Translations under genes and position numbers: made by a program | In this document: piece after piece, positions 33,235 through 41,121 of the stretch | Position numbering within the stretch: the first letter of the stretch is position 1 | How the letters are laid out: every line of letters starts with the position of its first letter | From: Novosphingobium guangzhouense | GTDB lineage: Bacteria > Pseudomonadota > Alphaproteobacteria > Sphingomonadales > Sphingomonadaceae | Reading direction: 5' to 3' | Length of the DNA: 41,121 nucleotides | NCBI RefSeq assembly: GCF_002896965.1 | Contig: NZ_LYMM01000048.1 | Location: 1-41,121 of the forward strand | Notes under the pieces: generated by a model | Told to the model about the DNA's origin: nothing | Seen by the model: the letters and a program-made list of their open reading frames with translations, nothing else | Databases searched by the model: none

Positions 33235-33405
33235 TCAAGCCGGAGGTGGGATCTGCATGTCCTGTAGAGCGGCTGAAATCATCGCTGCCAGCGTTTCCTC
33301 GGCGCGCGCGCGGATCGCCGCATCCTTTGCCTCGAGGTCGTGGCGAACCCATTGCGGGGCACGTTCGATGACCTGAAGAATGGTTGTAGTGAACGGATAA
33401 TCCAT
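33235..33405 (-). CDS. Very small hypothetical protein (DUF6771-like)
   Basis: 56 aa. It starts MDYPFTTTILQVIERAPQW and continues through VRHDLEAKDAAIRARAEET to an Ala-rich helix. The pattern (APxWxRxxLxxKDxxxRxRAxETLA) is like a family of ~60-aa sphingomonad proteins I recall as DUF6771; that name is from memory. Helical, soluble, function unknown. It is upstream of and same-strand with the 83-aa gene. Confidence 0.55.
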   Translation of the reverse strand: MDYPFTTTILQVIERAPQWVRHDLEAKDAAIRARAEETLAAMISAALQDMQIPPPA

Positions 33406-33646
33406 GGATCAGCCTATGGGCACAAGCCGTGTACCCTGTCCACTAGATACGGGGCGAAACAGTTTCGTTGTTACCGATAGTGAATGGGTCGATGTCGGTG
33501 CACGAGGCACAATGGTCGCGCAGAGATACGTGGTACAGGGCGCGCTCGACCTTGTTAAATCCGACGAGGTCGTCTGTCGTCGTGATCGTACTGCATGCCA
33601 TGGGGCCATCGAATTGATGCCGGCCAGATGTCGAGACCGGGCAGGG

Positions 33647-33689
33647 TGTGGATAACTTTGCGGATAATGGGCGGAGAACTTGCGGATAC
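33647..33689 (+). promoter_or_regulatory. DnaA-box-like cluster
   Basis: TGTGGATAA at 33647-33655 is an exact DnaA-box word (reverse of TTATCCACA). TGCGGATAA follows at 33659-33667 (one mismatch) and TGCGGATAC at 33681-33689 (two mismatches), all in the same orientation. No replication-initiator gene is nearby in the window, so an origin is only a hypothesis; DnaA-controlled transcription is another. Confidence 0.4.
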
Positions 33690-33748
33690 ACAGTGGATCG
33701 CTCGATGATCATCGGCGAACCAAGGTCAGATCCTTCCCTGTCGGAAGT

Positions 33749-33821
33749 CTGTTTCGAAACAGAAAAGCCGACCCAAAGGCCGGCTTGAAAAGTTTTGGGA
33801 GAGGATGCCTGAAAGGCATGG
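33749..33821. other. Palindrome plus hairpins, possible structured RNA or terminator
   Basis: CTGTTTCGAAACAG (33749-33762) is a perfect 14-bp palindrome. AAGCCGACC (33765-33773) pairs with GGCCGGCTT (33778-33786) with one mismatch. ATGCCT (33807-33812) pairs with AGGCAT (33816-33821) around GAA. On the minus strand the second hairpin is followed by TTTTCTGTTT, so it could terminate minus-strand transcripts. Confidence 0.45.
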
Positions 33822-34106
33822 CGGCATATGATAGCAGGGCAGGGGTTTGGCAATTGCGCGGATTGCACTGGAGCGCCCGTTCCGTGCATGCGTTCTTTCA
33901 GCCATCCCATCGGCGCTGTCAGTTGAAGGAACAATGTGCCGGTCTTCTGACGAACGAATACCATCCAGTGTATGGTTTGGGTGCGATTCAAATCGGCGCA
34001 GCCGCCAAAACGGGCAGTTTCCCTCTTGTGTTAAGTTCTTTTGCTCGTGAAAAGCGAGCCGTCGCAATCTCCAGATCCATAAAACGCTGCAGGAGCATTA
34101 TCTACT

Positions 34107-35126
34107 ATGGCCGAAACCGAAAACCCCGCCGATCTCACGGCACTGACTGTAGAACTCCTCAGCGCCTATCTCACCAATAACACTGTCGGATCCGAGGATT
34201 TGCCCCGACTGATCCGGGAGACCCGTCTCGCTCTGACCGAAGATACGGCACCCAAGCCGGTTATGGAGGAACAGCAGACGTTCACGCCGGCGGTGTCGAT
34301 CCGCAAGAGCCTGTCGTCGAGTGCGCATATCGTTAGCCTCATCGACGGCAAGCCGTACAAGACGCTCAAGCGCCATCTGGCGTCGAACGGGTTGACCCCG
34401 GAGGCCTATAGGGAGCGGTACAAGCTGCCCGCCGACTATCCGATGGTCGCTCCGGACTTCACAGCCAAGCGCCGCGCCATTGCCGAGCGGATCGGTCTTG
34501 GCAATCGTCCGAAGCCTGCTGTTTCGGAGAGCGCCGAGAAGCCGGTCACCGCGGCTGCATCTGCCGCGAATGCCGAGCCGGTTACCGACGGCAAGCCAGC
34601 AAAAGCGGAAACCTCGGCGGCCAAAACGCCAACCGGCAAGGGCGCATCGCCGAAATCGGTAAAACCTGCAGGCAAGTTGAAGCGGAAGGCGGCTCCCAAG
34701 CCAACCAAAGTTGACGGGGATGCGCCAGTCGTTGCTGCCTCTGAAGGTGACAAGGCTCCATCGGTCGAGCCGGTCGCACCCGAGGCGAAAGCCAAGCCCA
34801 AGAGCAGCTCGACTTCCGAAGTGACCGGAGTGAAACCCACCCCAAAGAAGCGTGCGGCGGGGAAAGGCTCACAGGCGGACGGCGCGTCGGCTGCTATCGC
34901 TGCGGCAACTCCGTCGGCAGCGCCGGAACCCGATGCGAAGCCGCCACGCAAGCCGCGCGGCAAGCTGGGGCTGTTCGGCAAAGGGCAGGCGACGCCCAGT
35001 GAAGGTGCTCCCGCTGCTGAGGGCGAAACCAACTCTGAACCGCTGCAGGCCGACAAGCCGGGCAAAGCGCCGAGGCCCAAGCGCATGGCGCGTACGCCCA
35101 AGCCGACCACGGACGACGCGAGCTGA
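34107..35126 (+). CDS. mucR: MucR/Ros-family regulator with long Lys/Ala/Pro tail
   Basis: 339 aa, about twice the usual MucR length. Residues 1-50 are the oligomerisation part (LTALTVELLSAYLTNNTV). Residues ~65-135 are the Ros/MucR DNA-binding fold, with IVSLIDGKPYKTLKRHL and LTPEAYRERYKLPADYPMVA ending in ERIGLG. The zinc Cys (normally C in IVCLEDG) is Ser here and the second His is replaced by Asn, so zinc is probably not bound, as in some Mesorhizobium Ml proteins. From ~136 on there is a low-complexity basic tail (SPKSVKPAGKLKRKAAPKP, KPPRKPRGKLGLFGKG, APRPKRMARTPKP), reminiscent of histone H1-like/AlgP tails. It has a GCAGGAG leader. It is followed by HU. Confidence 0.82.
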   Translation: MAETENPADLTALTVELLSAYLTNNTVGSEDLPRLIRETRLALTEDTAPKPVMEEQQTFTPAVSIRKSLSSSAHIVSLIDGKPYKTLKRHLASNGLTPEAYRERYKLPADYPMVAPDFTAKRRAIAERIGLGNRPKPAVSESAEKPVTAAASAANAEPVTDGKPAKAETSAAKTPTGKGASPKSVKPAGKLKRKAAPKPTKVDGDAPVVAASEGDKAPSVEPVAPEAKAKPKSSSTSEVTGVKPTPKKRAAGKGSQADGASAAIAAATPSAAPEPDAKPPRKPRGKLGLFGKGQATPSEGAPAAEGETNSEPLQADKPGKAPRPKRMARTPKPTTDDAS

Positions 35127-35221
35127 ATCTCGGCCCCACTCACCGGGCCAGTACTGCTCGGACATAACGAATCTGGCGGTGGATACTGAGGCCCGCGCCC
35201 ATCAAAGAAGAAGGAACTGCT

Positions 35222-35497
35222 ATGAATAACAATGATCTGGCCGAAGCGATCGCCACCGACGCCGGCCTTACCAAGGCGGATGCCCGCAAGGTCGTCGACG
35301 CCGTGTTCGATGCGATCGCTGATGCAGCGGCCAAGGGTGAGGAGATTTCGCTCAACGGCTTCGGCAAATTCAAGGTGAAGGATACGCCGGAGCGTGAAGG
35401 ACGTAATCCTGCCACCGGCGAAGCGATGACGATCAAGGCGGCGCGCAAGCTTGCTTTCACACCCGCCAAGGGAGTGAAAGACAAGCTCAACGGTTAA
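35222..35497 (+). CDS. HU-family DNA-binding protein
   Basis: 91 aa histone-like HU/IHF protein. The helical N-terminal part has LTKADARKVVDAVFDAIADA and the signature GEEISLNGFGKFKVKDTPER leads into the beta-arm GRNPATGEAMTIKAARK, ending FTPAKGVKDKL. AGAAGGAA stands before the ATG. It comes 95 bases after the mucR-like gene in the same direction, and a strong terminator follows. Typical role: DNA bending and nucleoid structure; also helps recombination reactions. Confidence 0.94.
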   Translation: MNNNDLAEAIATDAGLTKADARKVVDAVFDAIADAAAKGEEISLNGFGKFKVKDTPEREGRNPATGEAMTIKAARKLAFTPAKGVKDKLNG

Positions 35498-35502
35498 TTC
35501 TC

Positions 35503-35543
35503 GGGAGGCGGCGTTTCAGGAAAAGACCGCCTCCCTCTTTGTT
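35503..35543 (+). terminator. Rho-independent terminator after HU
   Basis: GGGAGGCGG (35503-35511) pairs perfectly with CCGCCTCCC (35527-35535), followed by TCTTTGTT. It starts 5 bases after the HU stop. Confidence 0.85.
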
Positions 35544-35544
35544 C

Positions 35545-36940
35545 TTACAAACCTATGGCTGTCTCGTAGTGGGCACGGCTTACCTTTCCGCCCGCCGTGA
35601 TCAGCTTGGCCCATTGACGATTGGCAAAGGGCACGGCGGATTATCCGGCAGGTGCATGCCGCGACTTCTGTTTATCTGCTTGAGGAGATCAATCGCCGCG
35701 AGCAGGTTCGACCCGCTGCCCGAGGCCTTGAACGTAAACGTGTCGAGGAAGTTGCTGGAAAACCGACGCAGCGTTGCGTATCGTTCGGTGGCCGAAATCA
35801 GGGTGTCCTCCTGGGTGAGATCAGCCAAGGCATCGACGTGAGGACGGGCCGCCATCAAGCGGTGCCAACCTACCATTTCATCGATCAGGACTAGAGGATC
35901 GCCGCCGGTTTCCTCCGCCATGTCGAGTGCGGTGATAGTCGCTCCGAACAGCCGCATCAGTTTGCCGACGGATGGTGCGGTTTGCTGATACCGTCGTTCC
36001 TGCCCCGCTTGGCGCGGGCGAACAGTCCGCCGATCAGGCGTTCGAACATCAGGATCGCCGCATCGGCAAGTTTGACTTCAAGTGCGACTACTGCGGCTGC
36101 CAGCGTTGCCCTGCGGCGATTCCGGAAATAGTCGGCAAGTAGAAACGGGGGAGCTACACCGCCTTCGCGCATGAACTGGCTGAAGCGGAATCCTGTTGTG
36201 GCAAGGCTGATCCCTGGATCAATTCCAAGCTGCCGTAAATGTTTCAAGCGCGTAAGCAGCGCGTTCATGTTCTTGGCCGATGGTGATCCGGGCATGTCCC
36301 GAAGCCACGCCAAGGGAGTTATATCTAGCGCAGGGTCACCGACCAGGAGCGCATCGAGCGATGCCAATGTTGCGTCGTCCAACTCCGCGACGATCTCTGC
36401 GGCCGCAAGCTTGCGAGCACGGGCCCGGCCGGCAAGCCCGGACCGTTCGAGGGTGTCGGGAGGCGGCAGAATGAACCGGTCCGCCCTGAGACTGTCCATC
36501 AGGGACAGGGCAATGGTCTCTCCACGGTCGCTCAGCATTGCTGTCCGGCATGCCAGGTCGATAGCGTAGGCAACATCGGTGCGCGTGAATGGGTGGAGAC
36601 CGAGGATATTGGCTGCTGCGGCGCTATGATCGGTTTGTGTCTGCGGGCGTTGACCGTAGTGTTCGAATATGTCCGGCGAGACGCAAAGCTGTGCAGCTAG
36701 GTAGCTGAGTATAGCCTGCGGGATAGGGATATCCGAGTTGGTGCGCAGCCCAAGCCCCGAGCGGCGCGGCAGCACGAGGTGAACAGCGACACCGAGCCGA
36801 TTGACACCACCTCGACGCTTGCCGATGGCATCGAGATCTTCGGTCGGCAGGGTGCAGTTTCTGACGATCGAAAAGTGATCCGTTCGCAGCAGGAAAAGCC
36901 GCTCGAGTTCGTGCCGCGAGAGAAGATTGCGCCGCGCCAT
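35545..36940 (-). pseudogene. tnpA: Tn3-family transposase tnpA, frameshifted and 3'-truncated
   Basis: The N-terminal domain (MARRNLLSRHELERLFLLRT, then LRTNSDIPIPQAILSYLAAQL and RADRFILPPPDTLERSGLAG) is that of Tn3-family transposases. The frame breaks near 35999: GGCAGGAACGACGG seems to have lost a G, because the neighbouring frame resumes RYQQTAPSVGKLMRLFGATI. It breaks again near 35630, where one base is missing and the next frame resumes FANRQWAKLITAGGKVSRAH. It then runs into a stop at 35545-35547, beside the HU terminator. The DDE catalytic domain, roughly the last half of a ~1000-aa protein, is absent. Dead remnant. Confidence 0.88.
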
Positions 36941-37311
36941 GTCACCTCATCCGAGTCGGGGTGCCCCTGTTCGGTCACGCTAGACCCGGTTGCCAGGGGA
37001 GGCATGCACAAAGATAAGGTTAAGCGTTCGTGATTTGTCCAGCTTAGCGTTGCGTGTGGATGGCTCCCGCGTTGCGGTGCGATTTTCTGACGTTCTGACA
37101 TGCCATATCGAGTGCAGTCGCGTGTCCGGCCTTTATGTGCAGCCTTTATACGGCTGCTGGCCTTGAAGGATTCCGCCAGCCCTGGCCTCCTCATCGTTTA
37201 CGCGGACTCGAAGTCCTGTACGCTAAGCAGGTTTGCCGAAGCTCGGTGGATCGAATGGCTTGCCTTCAGTCGGTCTTCACACCTCAACCTTGTTTTGCCA
37301 TCGCCTGCCAA
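36941..37311. other. Gene-free stretch between Tn3 and IS110 remnants
   Basis: About 370 bases with no convincing gene. It probably contains the end of the Tn3 remnant and the 3' flank of the IS110-family element, but I could not place terminal repeats with confidence. Confidence 0.45.
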
Positions 37312-38097
37312 TCAGGCTGCGATCGCCAATTCCTTTCTTTCATACTCGACGCCGCGCGTCATCACCACCCATGCAATACGCGCCATCTTGTTGGCCAGAG
37401 CAACGGCCACGACCTTGGGCGGACGGCGATCAAGCAAGGCTTTGGCCCATTCAAAGCCTTTGACGCTGCCCGCCCGGACATGCCGCAGCACTGAAGTCGC
37501 ACCGACGACCAGCAATTGTCGCAGGTAGCGATTGCCGCCCTTGGTAATCTTGCCCAGGCGGGTCTTGCCACCTGACGAGTTTTGCCGGGGCACGAGTCCA
37601 AGCCAGGCGGCGAAATGGCGGGCCGACCTGAAGCTCTGCGCGTTGGTCACCATCGACGCGAGCGCCGAGGCGGTGATCACACCAACGCCGGGGATGGTTT
37701 CAAGGATGTTGCTGACGTCGTTGCGATAATGCCAGCGGGTCAACTGCTTATCGATCCCGGTGAGCTTGTCCTGCAGTTCCTGAATGTGGCGCGCTAAGAC
37801 GCCGAGTGTCTCGCGCGCCAGTTCCGGAAGATCGAGTTCGTCCCCTTTTGCAAGCCGATCGACCATGCGCACCACCTGCGCCACGCCGGTACCCGTCACA
37901 AGACCGAATTCGGCCAGATGGCTGCGCACGGCATTGAACATCATCGTCCGCTGCTTGATCAGCAGTGCCCGCGTTTTGTGCAGCACGCCGCCAGCCTGCT
38001 GGTCAACTGACTTGATTTCGACGAACCGCATTGTCGGCCGCGTCACCGCCTCGCAAATCGCTTCGGCATCGGCGGCATCGTTCTTCTGCCGCTTGAC
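37312..38097 (-). pseudogene. IS110/IS1111-family transposase, 5' truncated
   Basis: The C-terminal ~260 residues remain: VKRQKNDAADAEAICEAVTR (part of the DEDD RuvC-like domain), then the coiled middle, then the transposase_20 domain LETIPGVGVITASALASMV, FAAWLGLVPRQNSSGGKTRL and GNRYLRQLLVVGA with the conserved Ser/Gly pattern. The coding sequence is intact back to codon GTC at 38095-38097. There the expected upstream sequence is replaced by different DNA beginning TAATCACG. About the first 100 residues, including the first catalytic Asp, are missing. Inactive. Confidence 0.88.
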
Positions 38098-38113
38098 TAA
38101 TCACGAGGTCCCC

Positions 38114-38181
38114 ATAATGCGGAGGAACGCGGCCTGATTGGCGGATTTTCGTTGTTTTCGGATCGACTTGCTTCGCATTAT
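38114..38181. repeat. Inverted repeat at the RIT left end
   Basis: ATAATGCG (38114-38121) and CGCATTAT (38174-38181) are an 8-bp inverted repeat 52 bases apart, just inside the left end and before the first recombinase gene. RIT elements are known for sub-terminal inverted repeats, thought to be recombinase sites. Confidence 0.6.
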
Positions 38182-38228
38182 TTGGCGCCGAACCTCTGCG
38201 GGTCAATAGACCAGCAGAGGAGCCGCCA

Positions 38229-39458
38229 ATGTCGGATAAACATCACGAACTAATCGCCACACTTAAGTCGTCGCTTATCGGTCAGCGATACAGCCCGGTG
38301 GTGGCGAGGAATTACTGCGCCTACGCTTCTGGATTTCTCGATTATCTGGAGCAGCGGGGTATCCCCGTCACGGGCGTGATCGACGTGCATGTGGAACGAT
38401 ATCTGCGGCACGCAATCGTCCAGTTCGAAAAGCAGCGTGGTCGACGTCCCAGTGCGCGCTGGCACGAGGTCCCACGCTCCGGAATTCACGCACTGATGCG
38501 GCTTGTTCACGGCCAATGGCCGCCAGCCATCAAGCCAGCCTGTGAGGCCGATGAGGTCCGATTTTCAATCTGCGACGAATACGAAATCTGGCTGCGTGAG
38601 GAACGCGGGATGGCTTGCGCGAGCGTCGCAGCGCTGATGTGGGAAGCCCGGAACTTCCTGGCTTGGCAGATCGATTGCGGAAACGACGGCTTGGCGGATC
38701 TGAGCGTCACTGACGTTGACCGTTATATGGATTTGCGCGCGCCGAAACTGACGCGCTGTTCGCTGAAGTCTGTGGCAGAGCGGCTTCGCTCGTTGCTGCG
38801 CTACCTCCATATCACAGGTCGCGTTACGACGGATCTGTCAGGGCATGTGCTGGCGCCGACGCTTTATGCATATGAAGGCGTACCTTCGGTCCTGAGCCGT
38901 GGGCAGATCATCGCCGTTCTGGAGAGTGCCGAGAAGGACAAGTCACCGGCGGGGTTGCGGGATTATGCGATCCTGCAACTCCTCGCAGCCTATGGTCTGC
39001 GGTCAGGTGAAATCCGCCATCTCCGGATCGAGGACATCGACTGGCGAACGGAAGCCATCCATGTGCGTCACCACAAGACGCGAGCCAGCACATTCCTGCC
39101 CCTTCTTGAGCCGGTCGGCGAAGCGGTGCTCGCCTATCTGCGATCCGGGCGCCCCTCGACCGATGCCAGGGAGATCTTCGTTCGTACACGCGCGCCCTAC
39201 CGAAAGCTCGATAAGCTATACAGCATGGTTCGGCGGCGGCTCCGTGACGCTGGCGTTCAACCGCCTGGTAAGTGCGGCCCCCACATCTTCCGTCATGCGC
39301 GCGCGGTCGAAATGCTGCGCGCCGCGGTGCCTCAAAAGGTCATCGGCGACGTGCTGGGACATCGTTCGACAGGATCGACGGCTCCCTATCTCAAACTTGC
39401 TACCGAAGACCTCAGGGCCATCGCGCTAGACGTGCCGGGAATGGAGTTGGTGGCATGA
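38229..39458 (+). CDS. RIT tyrosine recombinase A
   Basis: 409 aa. Catalytic set complete: R258 (YGLRSGEIRHL), Lys in HHKTRAS, H352-x-x-R355-H356 (HIFRH), H378 (LGHRS), Y387 (APYLKL). The N-terminal SAM-like core-binding domain spans ~1-200. The start ATG 38229 follows AGCAGAGGAG. The stop overlaps the next ATG. First of three coupled recombinases. Confidence 0.92.
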   Translation: MSDKHHELIATLKSSLIGQRYSPVVARNYCAYASGFLDYLEQRGIPVTGVIDVHVERYLRHAIVQFEKQRGRRPSARWHEVPRSGIHALMRLVHGQWPPAIKPACEADEVRFSICDEYEIWLREERGMACASVAALMWEARNFLAWQIDCGNDGLADLSVTDVDRYMDLRAPKLTRCSLKSVAERLRSLLRYLHITGRVTTDLSGHVLAPTLYAYEGVPSVLSRGQIIAVLESAEKDKSPAGLRDYAILQLLAAYGLRSGEIRHLRIEDIDWRTEAIHVRHHKTRASTFLPLLEPVGEAVLAYLRSGRPSTDAREIFVRTRAPYRKLDKLYSMVRRRLRDAGVQPPGKCGPHIFRHARAVEMLRAAVPQKVIGDVLGHRSTGSTAPYLKLATEDLRAIALDVPGMELVA

Positions 39459-40822
39459 CCGCACGCTGGCCCGATCCCGACCGAGCGATCATTGGCCGCT
39501 ATGTCGCGAGCCTTGATCTGCGCAGCACGAAAAGCCGAGCCGGTTATGCCCAGGTCTTGCATGGCTTGCAGGATGTCGCTGAACGTTACGAGGCACTGGA
39601 TCAGGAAGTGCTGCTGGCCTGGCTACGAGAATCGGCCGTTCGTCGAGCGCCGTCCACGCTCTTGCACCGCACCCGCATCGTTGACCGGTTCCTCGAACGC
39701 CTGGCGAAAATCGGCGCGATCCAACGCAATCCCGTCGCCGCTCTGCGCGATGAGTGCAATATCAAGCAGTGCATGCCGATCTGGCGGGCATTGGCGTCGC
39801 GGAATCCGCAAGAGGCACTTGCCGAACTCCGCCAGCCCAGACCGTTCGGAAGCGTGCTGGGCGAAATAATGGCCGAGCATGTCGCGATGATGCGGCGCAG
39901 AGGATACAAATACACATCGCAGCCCCAGTTGCTTTTGCGGTTCGACCGGTTCCTCCAGTTGCATCCGGGACCGGAAGCCGAGCCGCTGAGCTTCATGATG
40001 GATCGATGGGCAGCAACGAATGGCACGCTTCATCACGCTGAGGAATGCGAAAAGCTCGCGCGCGTCTTTGCGAAAATCCTGCGTCACCGCGACCCGTCGA
40101 TACCCATGCGCCGACCTGACCCGAGACCGAGGAAGGAGGCCTCCAAGCAATGGCGAACGCCTCATATCTACTCGCCTGCCGACGTTCGGCGGATGCTCGA
40201 GATCGCACGTAACTACCCGTCGCCGCAGGCACCACTTCGCCCACAGAGCATGTACACCATGCTGCTCCTCGCCTATTGCGCGGGCTTGCGGCGCGGTGAG
40301 CTTGCCCGTCTAGATCTTGGTGATGTTGACCTGCACGCGGGTAGCATTACCATCCGGCAGACCAAGTTCTTCAAGACCCGCATTTTGCCACTACCGGGCA
40401 GCGTTGTAGTCGAGCTTCGGGCCTACATCGATGCGCGCCGGCGTGCCGGTGGATCACAGGACGCACGGTCGGGTCTGTTCTGGCACGAGCGAGGCGACGG
40501 CCATTACACCCCGGAAATGATCACCTGGTTGCTCTCCGACGTCATACGCCGCGCCGGGTTGAAACCATTGCGAGGAAAAGCAGGCCCGCGCGTGCATGAC
40601 CTGCGCCACTCGATGGTCGTGAACAGAATCCTCGAATGGTACCGAACGGGCATCAATCCGCAGGAGCGCTTGCCGTTCCTTGCGACTTACCTCGGCCATC
40701 GGGATATCAACTCCACGCTGGTCTACATTACGGTCACGCAGGAGTTGCTGCACCTCGCCAACGAGCGGTTCCGCACGATGGGCGCACAATGCCTCAGCCT
40801 GGGGCGGGAGGCGCAGCCATGA
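39455..40822 (+). CDS. RIT tyrosine recombinase B
   Basis: 455 aa. Catalytic set: R279 (AGLRRGELARL), Lys in RQTKFFKTRI, H381-D-L-R384-H385, H415 (LGHRD), Y424 (LVYITV). The ATG overlaps the stop of recombinase A and the stop overlaps the ATG of the third gene. Compared with A it has a longer N-terminal part. Intact and probably active with its partners. Confidence 0.92.
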   Translation: MTARWPDPDRAIIGRYVASLDLRSTKSRAGYAQVLHGLQDVAERYEALDQEVLLAWLRESAVRRAPSTLLHRTRIVDRFLERLAKIGAIQRNPVAALRDECNIKQCMPIWRALASRNPQEALAELRQPRPFGSVLGEIMAEHVAMMRRRGYKYTSQPQLLLRFDRFLQLHPGPEAEPLSFMMDRWAATNGTLHHAEECEKLARVFAKILRHRDPSIPMRRPDPRPRKEASKQWRTPHIYSPADVRRMLEIARNYPSPQAPLRPQSMYTMLLLAYCAGLRRGELARLDLGDVDLHAGSITIRQTKFFKTRILPLPGSVVVELRAYIDARRRAGGSQDARSGLFWHERGDGHYTPEMITWLLSDVIRRAGLKPLRGKAGPRVHDLRHSMVVNRILEWYRTGINPQERLPFLATYLGHRDINSTLVYITVTQELLHLANERFRTMGAQCLSLGREAQP

Positions 40823-41004
40823 GCAAAGCCGACCCGTTCCCGAAACTGTTGCGCGCGTTCTTCTACGAATGGCTGGTCGAGCAGCGCAACGCGTCCATCC
40901 ATACGGTTCGCTCATACCGTGACACCTGGCGGCTGTTGCTGCGGTTCGTCGCACAGCGTGCAGGAAAGAAGGTGGTGGTTATCACGCTGGCCGATCTGAC
41001 GTAA
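40819..41004 (+). pseudogene. RIT tyrosine recombinase C, interrupted after 60 codons
   Basis: Only the N-terminal core-binding piece remains: MSKADPFPKLLRAFFYEWLV and RNASIHTVRSYRDTWRLLLR, then VVVITLADLT and a stop at 41002-41004. RIT third recombinases are over 300 aa, so the catalytic domain is absent. The break coincides with GTAAGCG at 41001. Without this subunit the RIT is probably immobile. Confidence 0.85.
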
Positions 41005-41121
41005 GCGCCGACGGAACCTTTCAATTACCCACAAGTGCGCCCGGCGAGATCAATTCCAAGTTTCATGTCCATAAGGCGGGACCAGCCACGCCATATGACG
41101 GTATTGCCGGGAGGCGGGTCG
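41001..41121 (+). mobile_element. Possible IS66-family left end, running off the window
   Basis: The sequence starting at 41001, GTAAGCGCCGACGGAACC, has the GTAAGCG terminus I recall for IS66-family terminal inverted repeats, and it begins exactly where the recombinase frame is broken. No transposase frame is reached before the window ends. Assignment rests on the end sequence alone. Confidence 0.5.

Larger units (their letters stand above)
33406..34106. other. Gene-free, structure-rich stretch before mucR
   Basis: About 700 bases with no convincing gene; the minus-strand frame 33443-33991 lacks codon bias and family features. It holds DnaA-box-like words (33647-33689), a perfect palindrome (33749-33762) and two hairpins (33765-33786, 33807-33821). 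Confidence 0.5.
38098..41000 (+). mobile_element. Recombinase-in-trio (RIT) element, interrupted
   Basis: Three same-strand tyrosine recombinase genes with ATGA overlaps (38229, 39455, 40819) are the definition of a RIT element. The left end is set at 38098, where the IS110 transposase frame is cut; TAATCACGAGGTCCCCATAATGCGG follows. The right end is outside the window because the third gene is broken at 41001. Confidence 0.82.

Noticed and set aside
33443..33991. 182-aa minus-strand frame
   Set aside because: It crosses the DnaA-like words, the palindrome and the hairpins, has no domain or ribosome site, and its composition is unlike neighbouring genes.
36697..37194. 165-aa minus-strand frame overlapping the start of the Tn3 transposase
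   Set aside because: Out of frame with the recognisable transposase N-terminus and without family features.
1..41121. CRISPR array or rRNA/tRNA genes
   Set aside because: No regularly spaced direct repeats and no recognisable rRNA or full tRNA cloverleaf were seen.

Overview
The window looks like a high-GC alphaproteobacterial genome, most likely a Sphingomonadaceae (Novosphingobium/Sphingobium-like). The basis is the gene content and order (flhA-fliA, nrdB, ubiE-ubiB, coaBC-dut), GC-rich codon use that leaves long antisense shadow frames, and the style of the small hypothetical proteins. The assignment is inferred from family knowledge; no search was run.

Region 1 (1-9548) is ordinary chromosome: the end of flhA, fliA (sigma-28), a class I ribonucleotide reductase small subunit, small membrane and secreted proteins (MAPEG, DUF1294, DUF4870-like), the ubiquinone genes ubiE and ubiB, an unknown membrane protein, coaBC, and the first 91 codons of dut.

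Region 2 (9549-about 18900) is accessory. At 9549, inside dUTPase motif 3, the dut reading frame stops matching its family and foreign, visibly more A+T-rich DNA begins. Its first cargo is a tightly coupled four-gene operon: three different large tyrosine-recombinase-family proteins (431, 793 and 681 aa) and a 204-aa HTH plus coiled-coil protein. The plan resembles Tn554 tnpABC and the Vibrio Gamma-Mobile-Trio but has one more recombinase. The rest of dut is nowhere in the window, so the right end lies beyond it. A set of unknown small genes follows, mostly on the minus strand.

Region 3 (19249-31589) is a metal-resistance block. An outer-membrane barrel gene diverges from chrB-chrA-SOD (chromate efflux plus a Tat-exported superoxide dismutase). 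Next come a CsoR/RcnR-type repressor with two textbook G/C-tract operators, an NreB-like MFS exporter with a His-rich tail, a His-rich CzcI-like protein, and an HME-RND czcCBA set. Overlapping start/stop codons make most of this two polycistronic units. Related 33-bp direct repeats (28/33 identical) lie on both sides of the block.

Region 4 (32025-35540) holds unknown small genes, a gene-free stretch rich in hairpins and DnaA-box-like words, and a MucR/Ros-family gene with an unusual Lys/Ala/Pro tail followed by an HU gene with a clear terminator.

Region 5 (35545-41121) is a pile-up of mobile DNA: a Tn3-family transposase pseudogene with two single-base frameshifts, an IS110-family transposase cut at its 5' end, a recombinase-in-trio (RIT) element beginning at that cut, and an IS66-like end interrupting the third RIT recombinase at 41001. 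The whole right part reads as a nested, partly decayed genomic island anchored at dut.
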